In this document: positions 27,923-36,158 of the stretch, one piece after another | Numbering within the stretch: position 1 is the stretch's first letter | Layout: each line of letters begins with the position of its first letter | Program-made: the position numbers and the translations under genes | NCBI GenBank assembly: GCA_045133795.1 | Contig: JBGUUT010000087.1 | Span: 1-43,159, forward strand | DNA from: RGIG8597 sp045133795 | GTDB taxonomy: Bacteria > Spirochaetota > GWE2-31-10 | Length of the DNA: 43,159 nt | Reading direction: 5' to 3' | The notes under the pieces: generated by a model | What the model was told of the DNA's origin: nothing | What the model saw: only the letters and a program-made list of their open reading frames with translations | The model's database searches: none

Positions 27923-28764
27923 ATATAATTGAAAAGAAATTATTCGAAACGCAAGCAATGAAAGTTGCCAATCCGGAAAAACCTTTTTGGTACACTTCCG
28001 GCAAATTGGGACCTTATTTTATTAATACTCATTTTTTATATGGAAATGAAACTGCAGCTTGTGAGCTTTTGGAGAAAATAACAAACTTGGTTGAAAATCC
28101 GGTAGATTTAATAAAAGCGATAAGTGTGGATGTTTGGAACTTTTATGAAACAAACTCGTTATATCATGATGTAATGGATGAGTTTGCAGCGATGTTAAAA
28201 ACAAACGAGACATTCAATTCTTGCGGTGTGATAACCGGCGGAGAACGCAGAGATTGGTTTTTCTCAATTGTTGCTGCACGTTTAACAGGTAAAAAACACT
28301 ATTTTATATTTAAAGATTTGGCTATTTATGATGAAAACGGTGTAAAAGTAGATTCTCTAAACGGAGAAAAAGTAGCACATATTGCAGATTTGATTACTGA
28401 AGCTTCAAGTTATGATAGAGCTTGGATTCCTGCAATAGAAGCTGCAGGTGCGAAGATGGTATTTACTGCAAGTATTGTTGACAGAAATCAAGGTGGCAGA
28501 AAATTATTAGAATCAAAAAATGTGGAAATGTTTGCTCCGGTAAGTATTGACCATGAATTTTTTACTTGTGCAAAAGAAGAAGGTATTTTATCTGAAGCTC
28601 AGTTTAAAATGGTTTATGATTTTACTGAAAATCCGGATGCTTACGGAATTGCATTTTTAAAATCTCATCCGAACTACATACAAGAATCAATTGAGAACGG
28701 CGATAAAAGTACAAAGAGTAAAGCACAACGTTGCTTAGATACAGATCCTTATCATTTGAAATAA
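27919..28764 (+). CDS. Orotate-phosphoribosyltransferase-like protein
   Basis: A 281-aa protein with the type I PRTase layout of OPRT: PFWYTSGKLGPYFINTHFLYG near the N-terminus matches the OPRT substrate loop, and GVITGGERRDWFFSIVAARLTGKKH the core. The PRPP-binding loop, normally DDVITTGG-like, reads IADLITEASS, missing one acidic residue and the glycines. The protein is ~60-70 residues longer than ordinary PyrE. It may be a bona fide divergent OPRT or a repurposed PRTase. It overlaps the ParB-like gene (ATGA; RBS AAGGAG). A strong terminator follows. Confidence 0.75.
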   Translation: MNIIEKKLFETQAMKVANPEKPFWYTSGKLGPYFINTHFLYGNETAACELLEKITNLVENPVDLIKAISVDVWNFYETNSLYHDVMDEFAAMLKTNETFNSCGVITGGERRDWFFSIVAARLTGKKHYFIFKDLAIYDENGVKVDSLNGEKVAHIADLITEASSYDRAWIPAIEAAGAKMVFTASIVDRNQGGRKLLESKNVEMFAPVSIDHEFFTCAKEEGILSEAQFKMVYDFTENPDAYGIAFLKSHPNYIQESIENGDKSTKSKAQRCLDTDPYHLK

Positions 28765-28780
28765 ATAAAACAGAAATAAA

Positions 28781-28830
28781 AAAATCCTATTCAAAAAGCT
28801 GGAGTTTAACTTTTTGAATAGGATTTTTTT
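28781..28830 (+). terminator. Strong intrinsic terminator
   Basis: An 18-base perfect stem (28781-28798 with 28810-28827) with an 11-base loop, rich in A on the left and T on the right. It ends the purD-to-PRTase run. Confidence 0.9.
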
Positions 28831-28922
28831 ATAAGAAACAGACCTTAATTCCAAATTAACAGTAATTGTACTTTTTGTACATCCGAAGTATTTTTTTAGG
28901 AAATACTAAAATGGAATTAAGG
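28826..28922. repeat. Pair of inverted dispersed repeats between convergent genes
   Basis: A 26-base block beginning TTTTTATAAGAAACAGACC (28826-28851) is nearly identical (24 of 26) to 36120-36145. Its inner part CCTTAATTCCA (28843-28853) reappears inverted as TGGAATTAAGG (28912-28922), just downstream of the chemoreceptor stop. Between them a smaller hairpin (AGTATTT/AAATACT) is present. It could act as a terminator for the chemoreceptor and as a mobile or REP-like palindrome. Confidence 0.55.
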
Positions 28923-28933
28923 TTTGATACAGA

Positions 28934-31078
28934 TTAGACTTTAAAACGGTCGGTCATTTCGCTTAGTGTTTTAGAGGCAGTCAGATTATTTTCAGAAACA
29001 GATACAATGTCATTTACTGCAGAGTTAATAGATTTTGTTGCATTATCAATATCCTGAGATTTTAACTGAACTTTTGTAGATATTTCTGATAAACGTTGCA
29101 TTTCATTCATAATAACGGAAGCTCCGTGAGTCATTTCGTCGGAACCATTTTTAATTTCAGCTGTAATTGATTGCATGTTTTCCAAGGAATCTAAAACTCT
29201 TTTACTTCCTTCATTTTGTTCTTTCATTGCAAGAGCAATTTCATCGGTAAGACAAGTTGCTTTGTTAATTTTTTCTGCAACAGAGCTAAAAGCGGAATCT
29301 GCACTTGAAGAAGCCTCAACAATGACAGAAATTTTTTCAACAATATTTCTTAAGTCTGTTTCGATAGCTTTTGATTGAGAGGCAGAATTTTCTGCTAACT
29401 TCCGGATTTCATCGGCAACAACGGAAAATCCTTTTCCGGCGTCTCCGGCATGAGCGGCTTCGATTGCTGCGTTCATTGCCAACAGATTTGTTTGACTGGC
29501 AATGTTATTTATAATTTCATTTGTTTCTAAAAGGTGAGTAGATTGTTTTGCAACTTCGGAAACCAAAAATTGAACATTTGTAATGCTGGATTTTCCGCTT
29601 TCGGATGAGCGTTTCAACTCATTAAAACTTTTGTCTGCTTCATTTAAATTATTGCTGATTGAACCCATATTAGCTACCATTTCTTGAATTGCGGCTGATG
29701 ATTCAGAAAGAGCTTCTGTTTGATATTCAATGCTTTTAGAAAGACCGCTGATATTTTGAGTGATTTTTTGTAAGATATTTGAAGTTTCATTAACAGAATT
29801 ACTTTGTTCTTTTGTTTGTAAGTTCAAATCATTAACGTCTGTTTCTATTGCGTGTATATTTTGTTCCATAATTTCAGTGTTATTTGATAATTCATTAGAC
29901 ACGGATTCAATATTGATACTTTGTTTTTTTATGGAACCAATCATACTGTGTTGAGTTTCGAGGAAATCATTCAAATATTTTGAAATTTGTGAGATTTCAT
30001 CATTTCCGGTAATATCCAAACGCAAGGTTAAATCGCCGCTTCCTACAGAAAGTTTTTTTGCGTTTTTTGTAAGACGTTGTGTAATTCCGCCAATCATAAA
30101 AAAGACACAGATAGTTACTAAAACGAGAGTAAAAGAAATTATTCCCAACATTGTAAAAGAAATTACTGAAAGAACTTTAAATAAATAATTTCCCGGAGCA
30201 GCAACGAAAATGGTGTAATCAGAATTAGGAATTTTCATTCCGGAGATATAATATTTTTTTCCATTATTATTGAAACTTTGCGGTAAAGTAGAAGTTATAT
30301 CATATCTTTCTGTTGCTTCTAGAAAATCTTTAGACGGTGTAATTTCATTTCCCATATCTGTATATTTGCTGAGCTGTTTATTATATTGATAATTCATAAT
30401 AATATTGTCACGACTGCTTGTGACTATTGCAATAGCTTCTTTTCCAAAATCTTCTTCAAAGGAATCGATTTGAGAAAGGTACATTTTTTCTATTTCGGAT
30501 AAAACAACTGTCGCCGCAATCAAACCGCAAACTTTATTACTATCATTTATAATTGAAGAACCGCAAATAATTTGAGATTGTCCGGAAGCCATAGAGAAGA
30601 CCGGGTCGGTTACAATAGTTCTTCGTTCACCGTTTGGATTATCTTTGATTAAATAGTGATAATAATCTCTTGCCGTAAGTTTATTTAATTCAGCGTTAGG
30701 ATTAGAATCATCCTTTGAAACCAGATAATTTTGAGCTGGATTTCCGATTACGGTATTTTTCCAGTAAGTACCGTCAACTTGAGTTAGAATAAATTCTTCA
30801 TAAGAAGAAAGATTTATTTCATCAAGTACTTTTTTTATTTCCGGCCAATCCATGTTTTTTGCTGCAGGAAGAGCTGATAATGACTTTGCATATTGAAGTT
30901 TTTGTGTAAAAAAAGAAGAAAAACTGTTTGAAATCGATACAACCGATTCTTCCAACGTAGAAAGAGACATAGATGTTATCCCTTTTTTTGTAATTGTGAG
31001 AATCCCGAACATTCCTAAAATATAAGGGATAGAAACCAGTAAAAGTGTAAACAAAACCATCTTATTGCGAATTTTCAT
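28934..31078 (-). CDS. Methyl-accepting chemotaxis protein with dCache sensor
   Basis: A 714-aa transmembrane chemoreceptor. An N-terminal membrane helix (about residues 8-28) leads into a ~260-residue periplasmic sensor that looks like dCache_1 (e.g. ARDYYHYLIKDNPN and TDPVFSMASGQSQIICGSSI). A second membrane segment (about 300-330), a HAMP linker, and a cytoplasmic signalling domain follow. The conserved CheA/CheW-binding tip is NIASQTNLLAMNAAIEAAHA with KGFSVVADEIRKLAENS. The ligand is unknown; the dCache type suggests amino acids or small organic acids. RBS AGGAG precedes the ATG. It lies on the minus strand as a single gene. Confidence 0.95.
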   Translation of the reverse strand: MKIRNKMVLFTLLLVSIPYILGMFGILTITKKGITSMSLSTLEESVVSISNSFSSFFTQKLQYAKSLSALPAAKNMDWPEIKKVLDEINLSSYEEFILTQVDGTYWKNTVIGNPAQNYLVSKDDSNPNAELNKLTARDYYHYLIKDNPNGERRTIVTDPVFSMASGQSQIICGSSIINDSNKVCGLIAATVVLSEIEKMYLSQIDSFEEDFGKEAIAIVTSSRDNIIMNYQYNKQLSKYTDMGNEITPSKDFLEATERYDITSTLPQSFNNNGKKYYISGMKIPNSDYTIFVAAPGNYLFKVLSVISFTMLGIISFTLVLVTICVFFMIGGITQRLTKNAKKLSVGSGDLTLRLDITGNDEISQISKYLNDFLETQHSMIGSIKKQSINIESVSNELSNNTEIMEQNIHAIETDVNDLNLQTKEQSNSVNETSNILQKITQNISGLSKSIEYQTEALSESSAAIQEMVANMGSISNNLNEADKSFNELKRSSESGKSSITNVQFLVSEVAKQSTHLLETNEIINNIASQTNLLAMNAAIEAAHAGDAGKGFSVVADEIRKLAENSASQSKAIETDLRNIVEKISVIVEASSSADSAFSSVAEKINKATCLTDEIALAMKEQNEGSKRVLDSLENMQSITAEIKNGSDEMTHGASVIMNEMQRLSEISTKVQLKSQDIDNATKSINSAVNDIVSVSENNLTASKTLSEMTDRFKV

Positions 31079-31103
31079 ACTATAACTCTCCTTTTAGTTT
31101 GTT

Positions 31104-31126
31104 TTAGAAGTTGATAAAACTTCTAA
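31104..31126. promoter_or_regulatory. Perfect inverted repeat in the chemoreceptor leader
   Basis: TTAGAAGTT (31104-31112) and AACTTCTAA (31118-31126) are perfect 9-base arms around GATAA. The element lies shortly upstream of the chemoreceptor RBS on the minus strand. It may be an operator or a leader hairpin that affects translation or mRNA stability. Confidence 0.45.
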
Positions 31127-31369
31127 TGATACATTATTTTTTTAAATTTACAGTGTTTATTTAATGTTTTTAAAAAAAATATTAAATAAAAAAAGAAATA
31201 AGAATAAAGTGTTGTTTTGTATGATAAAAGTAATTCTTATTATTTTGTTAGACAACCGAAAAATTATATTTGCTTGATTAAAAAGTAAATTTAGTAAGTT
31301 GTTTTGGGGGGAGATTGTAATATTGTGTTAGAAAATATCAGCTTAATTAAGCTAAGATTCTTGTAGAAT

Positions 31370-31416
31370 AAAAAAGATCCCGCTTTCTATTACAAATACA
31401 GAAAGTGGGATTTTTT
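31370..31416. terminator. Terminator downstream of glnA
   Basis: ATCCCGCTTTCT (31377-31388) pairs with AGAAAGTGGGAT (31400-31411) with one G-T pair. An A-run on the left acts as the T-tract for minus-strand transcription from glnA, and a T-run is present on the right. Confidence 0.8.
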
Positions 31417-31467
31417 ATGGGAATAAACAGACACAGAGACTTTGCTTTGTGACTGTTAAGATTTCAA

Positions 31468-32889
31468 TTACATATTGTAATATTTTTCAAATTCAGCAGG
31501 ATGAGGAATTTTTGACATTTCACTGCATTCTGCACGTTTTGTAGCAATAAATTTTTTCAAAAGCTCTTCAGGGAAAACACCGCCGGCTGTTAAATAATCG
31601 TGGTCTGCTTCCAAAGCGTCCAAAGCTTGTTCCAAAGATGTAGGTAAACCTTTTAGTTTTGCTTTTTCTTCATCAGAAAGATTGAACAAGTTCATATCGT
31701 AAGGTCCCCAGCCGTTTGCGTGTGGATCAATTTTGTTTTTAATTCCGTCAATACCAGCCATCAAAATTGCTGCATAACAGAAATAAGGGTTACAAGTTGC
31801 GTCCGGATTACGTAATTCAAAACGACGCATTTTCGGAGATTTTGCATAAGCAGGAATACGAATAACAGCACTTCTGTTTGATGTTGCATATCCGACAGTA
31901 ACCGGAGCTTCAAATCCCGGAACAAGACGTTTGAATGAGTTGGTACTAGGATTTGTAATAGCACACAAAGAAGCAATGTGTTTCAAAAGTCCACCCATAA
32001 AATAGTGAGCTGTTTGGCTTAAGTTTGAATATCCGTTGTCGTCAGAGAAAACCGGTTCGCCGTCTTTTAACAAAAGCATATGAACGTGCATACCGCTTCC
32101 GGCTTCACCCATAACTGGTTTTGGCATGAAAGTAGCAGTTTTTCCGTATTTTGCAGCTGTATTTCTGATAATGTATTTAATCATCATAGAAGCATCTGCC
32201 ATTTTTGACATTTTTCCAAGTTGAGGTTCAATTTCAAATTGTCCGGCAGCTCCAACTTCTGGATGGTGATATTTTACATTGATTCCCATTTCTTCCATTA
32301 ATAAACACATTTCACTGCGGCATTCGTAAGTAGAATCAAAAGGTTTTGCAATGTGATATGCTTTTTGTTTTGGAATTACACAACCTTTTCCTTCTACGCT
32401 TCCGTTCCAATGTGCTTCATTTACATCGATATCCATTGCAATAGAATTAGGAGTTACTTCCCAGCCCACATTGTCAAATAAATAGAATTCAAATTCAGGC
32501 AAAATCAACATTTCATCTGCAATTCCTGAATCTTGCATATATTTTTCCGCAGCAATAACAATGTTTCTAGGATATTGTGCAAGCGGACGATTTTCTTTAT
32601 CGATAATCATTGCGTTTCCTGTCATGGAAAGAGTAGGTGTTTCGCAAAATGGATCGATACAAGCTGTATCCGGATCCGGAACAAAAACCATATCACTTTT
32701 TTCTACTACGGCATAACCGTAGTTAGAAGCATCAAAACCGATTCCGCTTTTCATTGTATCTTCATTAAAATTTTTAGCAGGAATTGTAACATGACGGAAT
32801 TGTCCGTTAATATCTACCATTTTAAAATCTACCATTTTAATATCATGGTCTTTAATCATATCCATAATATCTTTAACTGTTTTCTTCAA
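31468..32889 (-). CDS. glnA: Glutamine synthetase type I
   Basis: Makes glutamine from glutamate, ammonia and ATP in the cytosol; the main ammonia-assimilation step. The 473-aa length fits GSI. Marks: LPEFEFYLF, EVGAAGQFEIEP metal ligands, KPVMGEAGSGMHVHM, NRSAVIRIP, FELRNPDATCNPY. The site of the adenylylated Tyr (NLYDLP in E. coli) reads NLFNLS, with Phe402 in its place, so adenylylation control is unlikely. The start is TTG, supported by GGAGG at 32897-32901, 7 nt upstream; the next Met is at residue 9. It is divergent from the hydrogenase-chemoreceptor gene. Confidence 0.96.
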   Translation of the reverse strand: MKKTVKDIMDMIKDHDIKMVDFKMVDINGQFRHVTIPAKNFNEDTMKSGIGFDASNYGYAVVEKSDMVFVPDPDTACIDPFCETPTLSMTGNAMIIDKENRPLAQYPRNIVIAAEKYMQDSGIADEMLILPEFEFYLFDNVGWEVTPNSIAMDIDVNEAHWNGSVEGKGCVIPKQKAYHIAKPFDSTYECRSEMCLLMEEMGINVKYHHPEVGAAGQFEIEPQLGKMSKMADASMMIKYIIRNTAAKYGKTATFMPKPVMGEAGSGMHVHMLLLKDGEPVFSDDNGYSNLSQTAHYFMGGLLKHIASLCAITNPSTNSFKRLVPGFEAPVTVGYATSNRSAVIRIPAYAKSPKMRRFELRNPDATCNPYFCYAAILMAGIDGIKNKIDPHANGWGPYDMNLFNLSDEEKAKLKGLPTSLEQALDALEADHDYLTAGGVFPEELLKKFIATKRAECSEMSKIPHPAEFEKYYNM

Positions 32890-32924
32890 TTTTAATCCTC
32901 CGAGATTTGTTTAAATAATCACAG

Positions 32925-32954
32925 ATTGTACCATATAAAAGTCTTTATGGTCAA
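32925..32954 (-). promoter_or_regulatory. Sigma-70-type promoter of glnA with overlapping inverted repeat
   Basis: Reading the minus strand, TTGACC (32954-32949) and TACAAT (32930-32925) are separated by 18 bases, a good vegetative promoter 36 bases before the TTG start. Within it, ACCATA (32930-32935) and TATGGT (32946-32951) form a perfect inverted repeat spanning the spacer and parts of both boxes, so a repressor bound here would block RNA polymerase. Confidence 0.65.
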
Positions 32955-33068
32955 TGTTCTATAAAAGTTGAAAACAAAATATTCAGATGAGAATAATTTT
33001 ATTGCGAAAGAAAAATGGCAAATTGTAAAAAAAAATATATTTATTGTGAAAGAAGGCACATAATTTGC

Positions 33069-33102
33069 GGGGGGGGTAGCATTTTATTTTTTTTATTATA
33101 CT
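33069..33102 (+). promoter_or_regulatory. Promoter region with G8 tract upstream of hydrogenase-chemoreceptor gene
   Basis: A run of eight G (33069-33076) lies 20 bases before a TATACT -10-like box (33097-33102), i.e. in or next to where the -35 element should be. Length changes in the tract by slippage would alter promoter geometry. In Treponema pallidum, G tracts in the same position are known to modulate tpr promoters. The promoter call itself is inference. Confidence 0.45.
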
Positions 33103-33141
33103 ATCGAAAGGACACCCACAGGCAAAAGCAAAGGGGCCCAA

Positions 33142-35235
33142 ATGTTTTTTAAGAATGGAACAAAAAATAATTTAAGACCGGTAATTTTTGTTGATGAGGA
33201 AAAATGTGTTAATTGTCATCGTTGTATTACGGTTTGTCCGGTAAAAATCTGTAATAACGGTGCTGGTGATTTTGTAACGATTAACCACGATCTTTGTATC
33301 GGGTGCGGTCATTGTATCGAAGCTTGTAGTTATGGGGCTCGTAAAGGTATAGATGACTTTGATGATTTTATGAAAGATGTTTCTACAGGAACAAAAATGG
33401 TAGCAATCGTAGCTCCTGCGGTAGTGGCGACTTTTAAAGGTCAAGATAAAGAATTAAACGGCTGGTTAAAATCCTTGGGGGTTAAAGCTGTTTTTGATGT
33501 TAGTTTCGGTGCTGAATTAACAACGAAGTCTTATGTAGAATATATAAAAAGTAAAAATCCTAATTTAGTTATTGCACAGCCTTGTCCGGCTTTAGTTTCA
33601 TATTGTGAAATTTATAAGCCGAATCTTTTAAAATATTTAGCTCCGGCTGACAGCCCTATGGCACATACAATGAAAATGATAAGAGAATATTATCGTCAAT
33701 ATGATAATTGTAAGATTGCGGTTATTTCTCCGTGTTACGCAAAACGTCGAGAATATGATGAAATCGGATTGGGAGATTATAATGTAACCATGAAGTCGAT
33801 TTCTGAATATTTCAAATCTAAAAATATTAGTCTTTCTCGCTATCCTAAAGTTGATTACGATAATCCGGAAGCGGAACGTGCGGTAATGTATTCAACTCCG
33901 GGCGGTTTAATGCAAACTGCAGAGCGTTTTGTTCCGGGAATTTCTTCACAGATTCGTAAGATTGAAGGTCAACCTGAAGTTTATGAATATTTTGACCAAC
34001 TTTCTGAAGCTATGGAAAGCGGTAAAAAGCCTCTTTATAAAGTTATAGACTGTCTTAATTGTAAAGAAGGATGTAATGCCGGAGCTGGAACTGATGTTGG
34101 CGGAATGAGCCTTGATGAAATTGAGTCGTATATAGAACAGCGAAAAGAAGAACAAAAAAATATTTGGAAAACCAAGAAAAGTAATATTTTTTCATTGAAA
34201 AAACTTGAAAAGACAGTAAACAACTATTGGAAGCCGTCTTTATATGGCAGAACTTATAAAAATCACAATGATTTATATAAAACTGAAGTTAAAGAACCTA
34301 CAGAATCACAGGCAAAAGAAATATATGTCAAAATGGAAAAATACGATAAGGTAGATTTTCTTGATTGTCGTGCGTGTGGTTATGATACTTGTCATCAAAT
34401 GGCGGTTGCGATTTTTAACGGATTGAATAAACCCGAAAATTGTCATTTGTATAAGTCTAAGCTTTTGGCGAAAATACAAGAAGAGGAAACGCAGAAACTT
34501 TATGACATCGTAGAACAGGTAAGAGGCCGAACTTTAAAAGAAATGGATGTAAGCGATGACGGTGTAAATGAAATAGAACATGCTTCTGACGAGATGGTTG
34601 AAAGTATGAATACATCTTCTGCGGCAATCGAAGAGATGATTGCAAATATCCAATCTATTAATACGATTTTGGAAGGAAATACCGGCACAATGGTTTCATT
34701 GGAAAATGCAACTAAGGTGGGACAAACAGGAATTGATGAAGTAACAAAATTAGTTGAAGAGATTGAACAGAAATCTAAAGCTTTGAATGAAATGAGCTTG
34801 ATAATTCAACAGATTGCAAATCAGACAAATTTGTTGTCTATGAATGCGGCAATTGAAGCAGCACACGCCGGAGAATCAGGTAAAGGTTTCTCGGTTGTTG
34901 CGGATGAGATTCGTAAGCTTGCGGAAAGTTCTGGTTCTGAAGCTAAAATGATTTCTGATATGTTGAAAAACGTTAATCAGTTAATCAATTCTATTTTTAC
35001 AAAAACTGTCAGTGTTCAAAAGGAAATAGAAAATATTGTTTCATTGTCAGGTGAAGTAAACAGACAGGAAGATATAGTAAGAAATGCTATTTCAGAACAA
35101 AATGAGGGCGGTCAGTTATTGTTGAATGCATTGCAGGTGATGAAAGACAAAACCAGCAGTGTTACTGATTCGATAGAGCATTTAAGAAATTCTACCGAAA
35201 AAATAAAAGAACATATCAGAGATATGAGTTTTTAA
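33142..35235 (+). CDS. Putative sensory [FeFe]-hydrogenase fused to chemoreceptor signalling domain
   Basis: A 697-aa soluble protein in four parts. Residues 15-65 carry two 4Fe-4S sites (CVNCHRCITVCP, CIGCGHCIEAC). Residues 85-320 are an [FeFe]-hydrogenase H-cluster-like domain: AQPCPAL (C148) for TSCCP, SPCYAKRRE (C198) for MPCxxKxxE, and CLNCKEGCNAGAG (C307, C311) for the last loop. Cluster ligands are kept, but the proton-transfer Cys of TSCCP is Pro. Residues 395-440 hold a further 4Fe-4S motif (CRACGYDTC and C434). The rest is an MCP signalling domain with IANQTNLLSMNAAIEAAHA. No membrane segment or HAMP is seen. These features fit a cytosolic H2 or redox sensor that talks to CheA/CheW. 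RBS AAGGGG lies before the ATG. Confidence 0.88.
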   Translation: MFFKNGTKNNLRPVIFVDEEKCVNCHRCITVCPVKICNNGAGDFVTINHDLCIGCGHCIEACSYGARKGIDDFDDFMKDVSTGTKMVAIVAPAVVATFKGQDKELNGWLKSLGVKAVFDVSFGAELTTKSYVEYIKSKNPNLVIAQPCPALVSYCEIYKPNLLKYLAPADSPMAHTMKMIREYYRQYDNCKIAVISPCYAKRREYDEIGLGDYNVTMKSISEYFKSKNISLSRYPKVDYDNPEAERAVMYSTPGGLMQTAERFVPGISSQIRKIEGQPEVYEYFDQLSEAMESGKKPLYKVIDCLNCKEGCNAGAGTDVGGMSLDEIESYIEQRKEEQKNIWKTKKSNIFSLKKLEKTVNNYWKPSLYGRTYKNHNDLYKTEVKEPTESQAKEIYVKMEKYDKVDFLDCRACGYDTCHQMAVAIFNGLNKPENCHLYKSKLLAKIQEEETQKLYDIVEQVRGRTLKEMDVSDDGVNEIEHASDEMVESMNTSSAAIEEMIANIQSINTILEGNTGTMVSLENATKVGQTGIDEVTKLVEEIEQKSKALNEMSLIIQQIANQTNLLSMNAAIEAAHAGESGKGFSVVADEIRKLAESSGSEAKMISDMLKNVNQLINSIFTKTVSVQKEIENIVSLSGEVNRQEDIVRNAISEQNEGGQLLLNALQVMKDKTSSVTDSIEHLRNSTEKIKEHIRDMSF

Positions 35236-35248
35236 TAATTAGTTTAAT

Positions 35249-35280
35249 AAACGGCGTGATATTAACGCCGTTTTTTTTTA
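35249..35280 (+). terminator. Intrinsic terminator
   Basis: AAACGGCGT (35249-35257) pairs perfectly with ACGCCGTTT (35265-35273), followed by a T-run. It is 13 bases after the hydrogenase-chemoreceptor stop. Confidence 0.9.
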
Positions 35281-35370
35281 TTTTTAACAGTTCTGATTTT
35301 CTTTTTAAAAGCTTGTTAAAAGTGTTTTAAATAAGTTATAAAAACAAATAAAATAATAGCGGAGAAAAAT

Positions 35371-36090
35371 ATGATAGTGGAAGCTTCTTATATTCCGGTT
35401 GTGGAAGATTATAATAAGGACAGTACTTTAAAATTATCAGCGATATTAAAAATATTGGAAAATGCGGGAAATTGTCATTCAGACAGCGTAGGTGACAGCG
35501 TAATTGCCGGAAGTAACAACGGCAAGGCGTGGGTTTTGACAGACTGGAAATTAGAAATCATTTCGTATCCGGTTTACGGAAATAAAATAAAAACACAAAC
35601 TTGGAGTCAGGAAGTAAAGTCGCCGTTTTGTGTAATGCGTGATTTTCTTTTGTATGCAGACGGAGAGCTTTGTGTAAAAGGTACGACTCAATGGGTTTTA
35701 TTCGATTTAAATACCGGTAAAATCAGTAGAGTAGAACCGGATTTGATAAATAAATATCAGCCGGAATCAAAAAAAGTTTTTGAAGAAACGAGACTTTCAA
35801 AAATTGCAGAACCTACAGATTTTGCGATAGAAAAAGAAATTACTCTCAGAAGATGTGACATAGATTTTAACGACCATGTACACAATATTTGTTATCTTGA
35901 TTTTGCAACGGAAGCACTTCCTGAAGATATTTATAAGACGGTTCATTTTAAACATTTGCGAATAACATACAAAAATGCCGTAACATCTGGCGAAAAAGTA
36001 ATTGCAAAATATGCAAAGACAGATGAAAAACACGTTGTTTGTATTTATGCAGACAATAATGTACTTGCGGCGTTGGTAGAATTTGCATAA
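35371..36090 (+). CDS. Acyl-ACP thioesterase
   Basis: A 239-aa double-hotdog thioesterase that releases fatty acids from acyl carrier protein in the cytosol. Marks: the first hotdog begins SYIPVVEDYNKDSTLKLSAI, with WVLTDWKLEIISYP typical of FatA-like bacterial enzymes. The second has LRRCDIDFNDHVHNICYLDF, carrying the conserved Asn and His of the active site (family DxNxHVNN; here HVHN). RBS GGAG is present. It stands alone between two terminators. It may set fatty-acid chain length or supply free fatty acids; substrate length cannot be read. Confidence 0.87.
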   Translation: MIVEASYIPVVEDYNKDSTLKLSAILKILENAGNCHSDSVGDSVIAGSNNGKAWVLTDWKLEIISYPVYGNKIKTQTWSQEVKSPFCVMRDFLLYADGELCVKGTTQWVLFDLNTGKISRVEPDLINKYQPESKKVFEETRLSKIAEPTDFAIEKEITLRRCDIDFNDHVHNICYLDFATEALPEDIYKTVHFKHLRITYKNAVTSGEKVIAKYAKTDEKHVVCIYADNNVLAALVEFA

Positions 36091-36100
36091 AATTACTGAT

Positions 36101-36124
36101 AAAACATTTGTACTTGATGTTTTT
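36101..36124 (+). terminator. Weak A/T-rich terminator-like hairpin
   Basis: AAAACAT (36101-36107) pairs with ATGTTTT (36117-36123), followed by TTAT. It lies 10 bases after the thioesterase stop. The stem is A/T-only apart from one C-G pair, so the call is tentative. Confidence 0.4.
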
Positions 36125-36145
36125 ATAAGAGACAGACCTTTATTC
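36120..36145 (+). repeat. Dispersed 26-base repeat, copy 2
   Basis: Begins TTTTTATAAGAGACAGACC and matches 28826-28851 at 24 of 26 positions. Its core GACAGACCT..ATTCT appears inverted at 36786-36802, downstream of the NFACT gene, so the two copies flank the small lipoprotein gene as inverted repeats about 640 bases apart. Confidence 0.6.
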
Positions 36146-36158
36146 TGTAATGGAATCA

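Larger units (their letters stand above)
31079..31467. other. 389-base intergenic region between glnA and chemoreceptor
   Basis: No gene is seen. It holds the chemoreceptor leader with a hairpin (31104-31126), an A/T-rich stretch, a G6 run (31306-31311), a perfect 14-base palindrome AGCTTAATTAAGCT (31340-31353) and the glnA terminator (about 31370-31416). A promoter for the chemoreceptor must lie here, but I cannot point to convincing -10 and -35 boxes. Confidence 0.6.
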
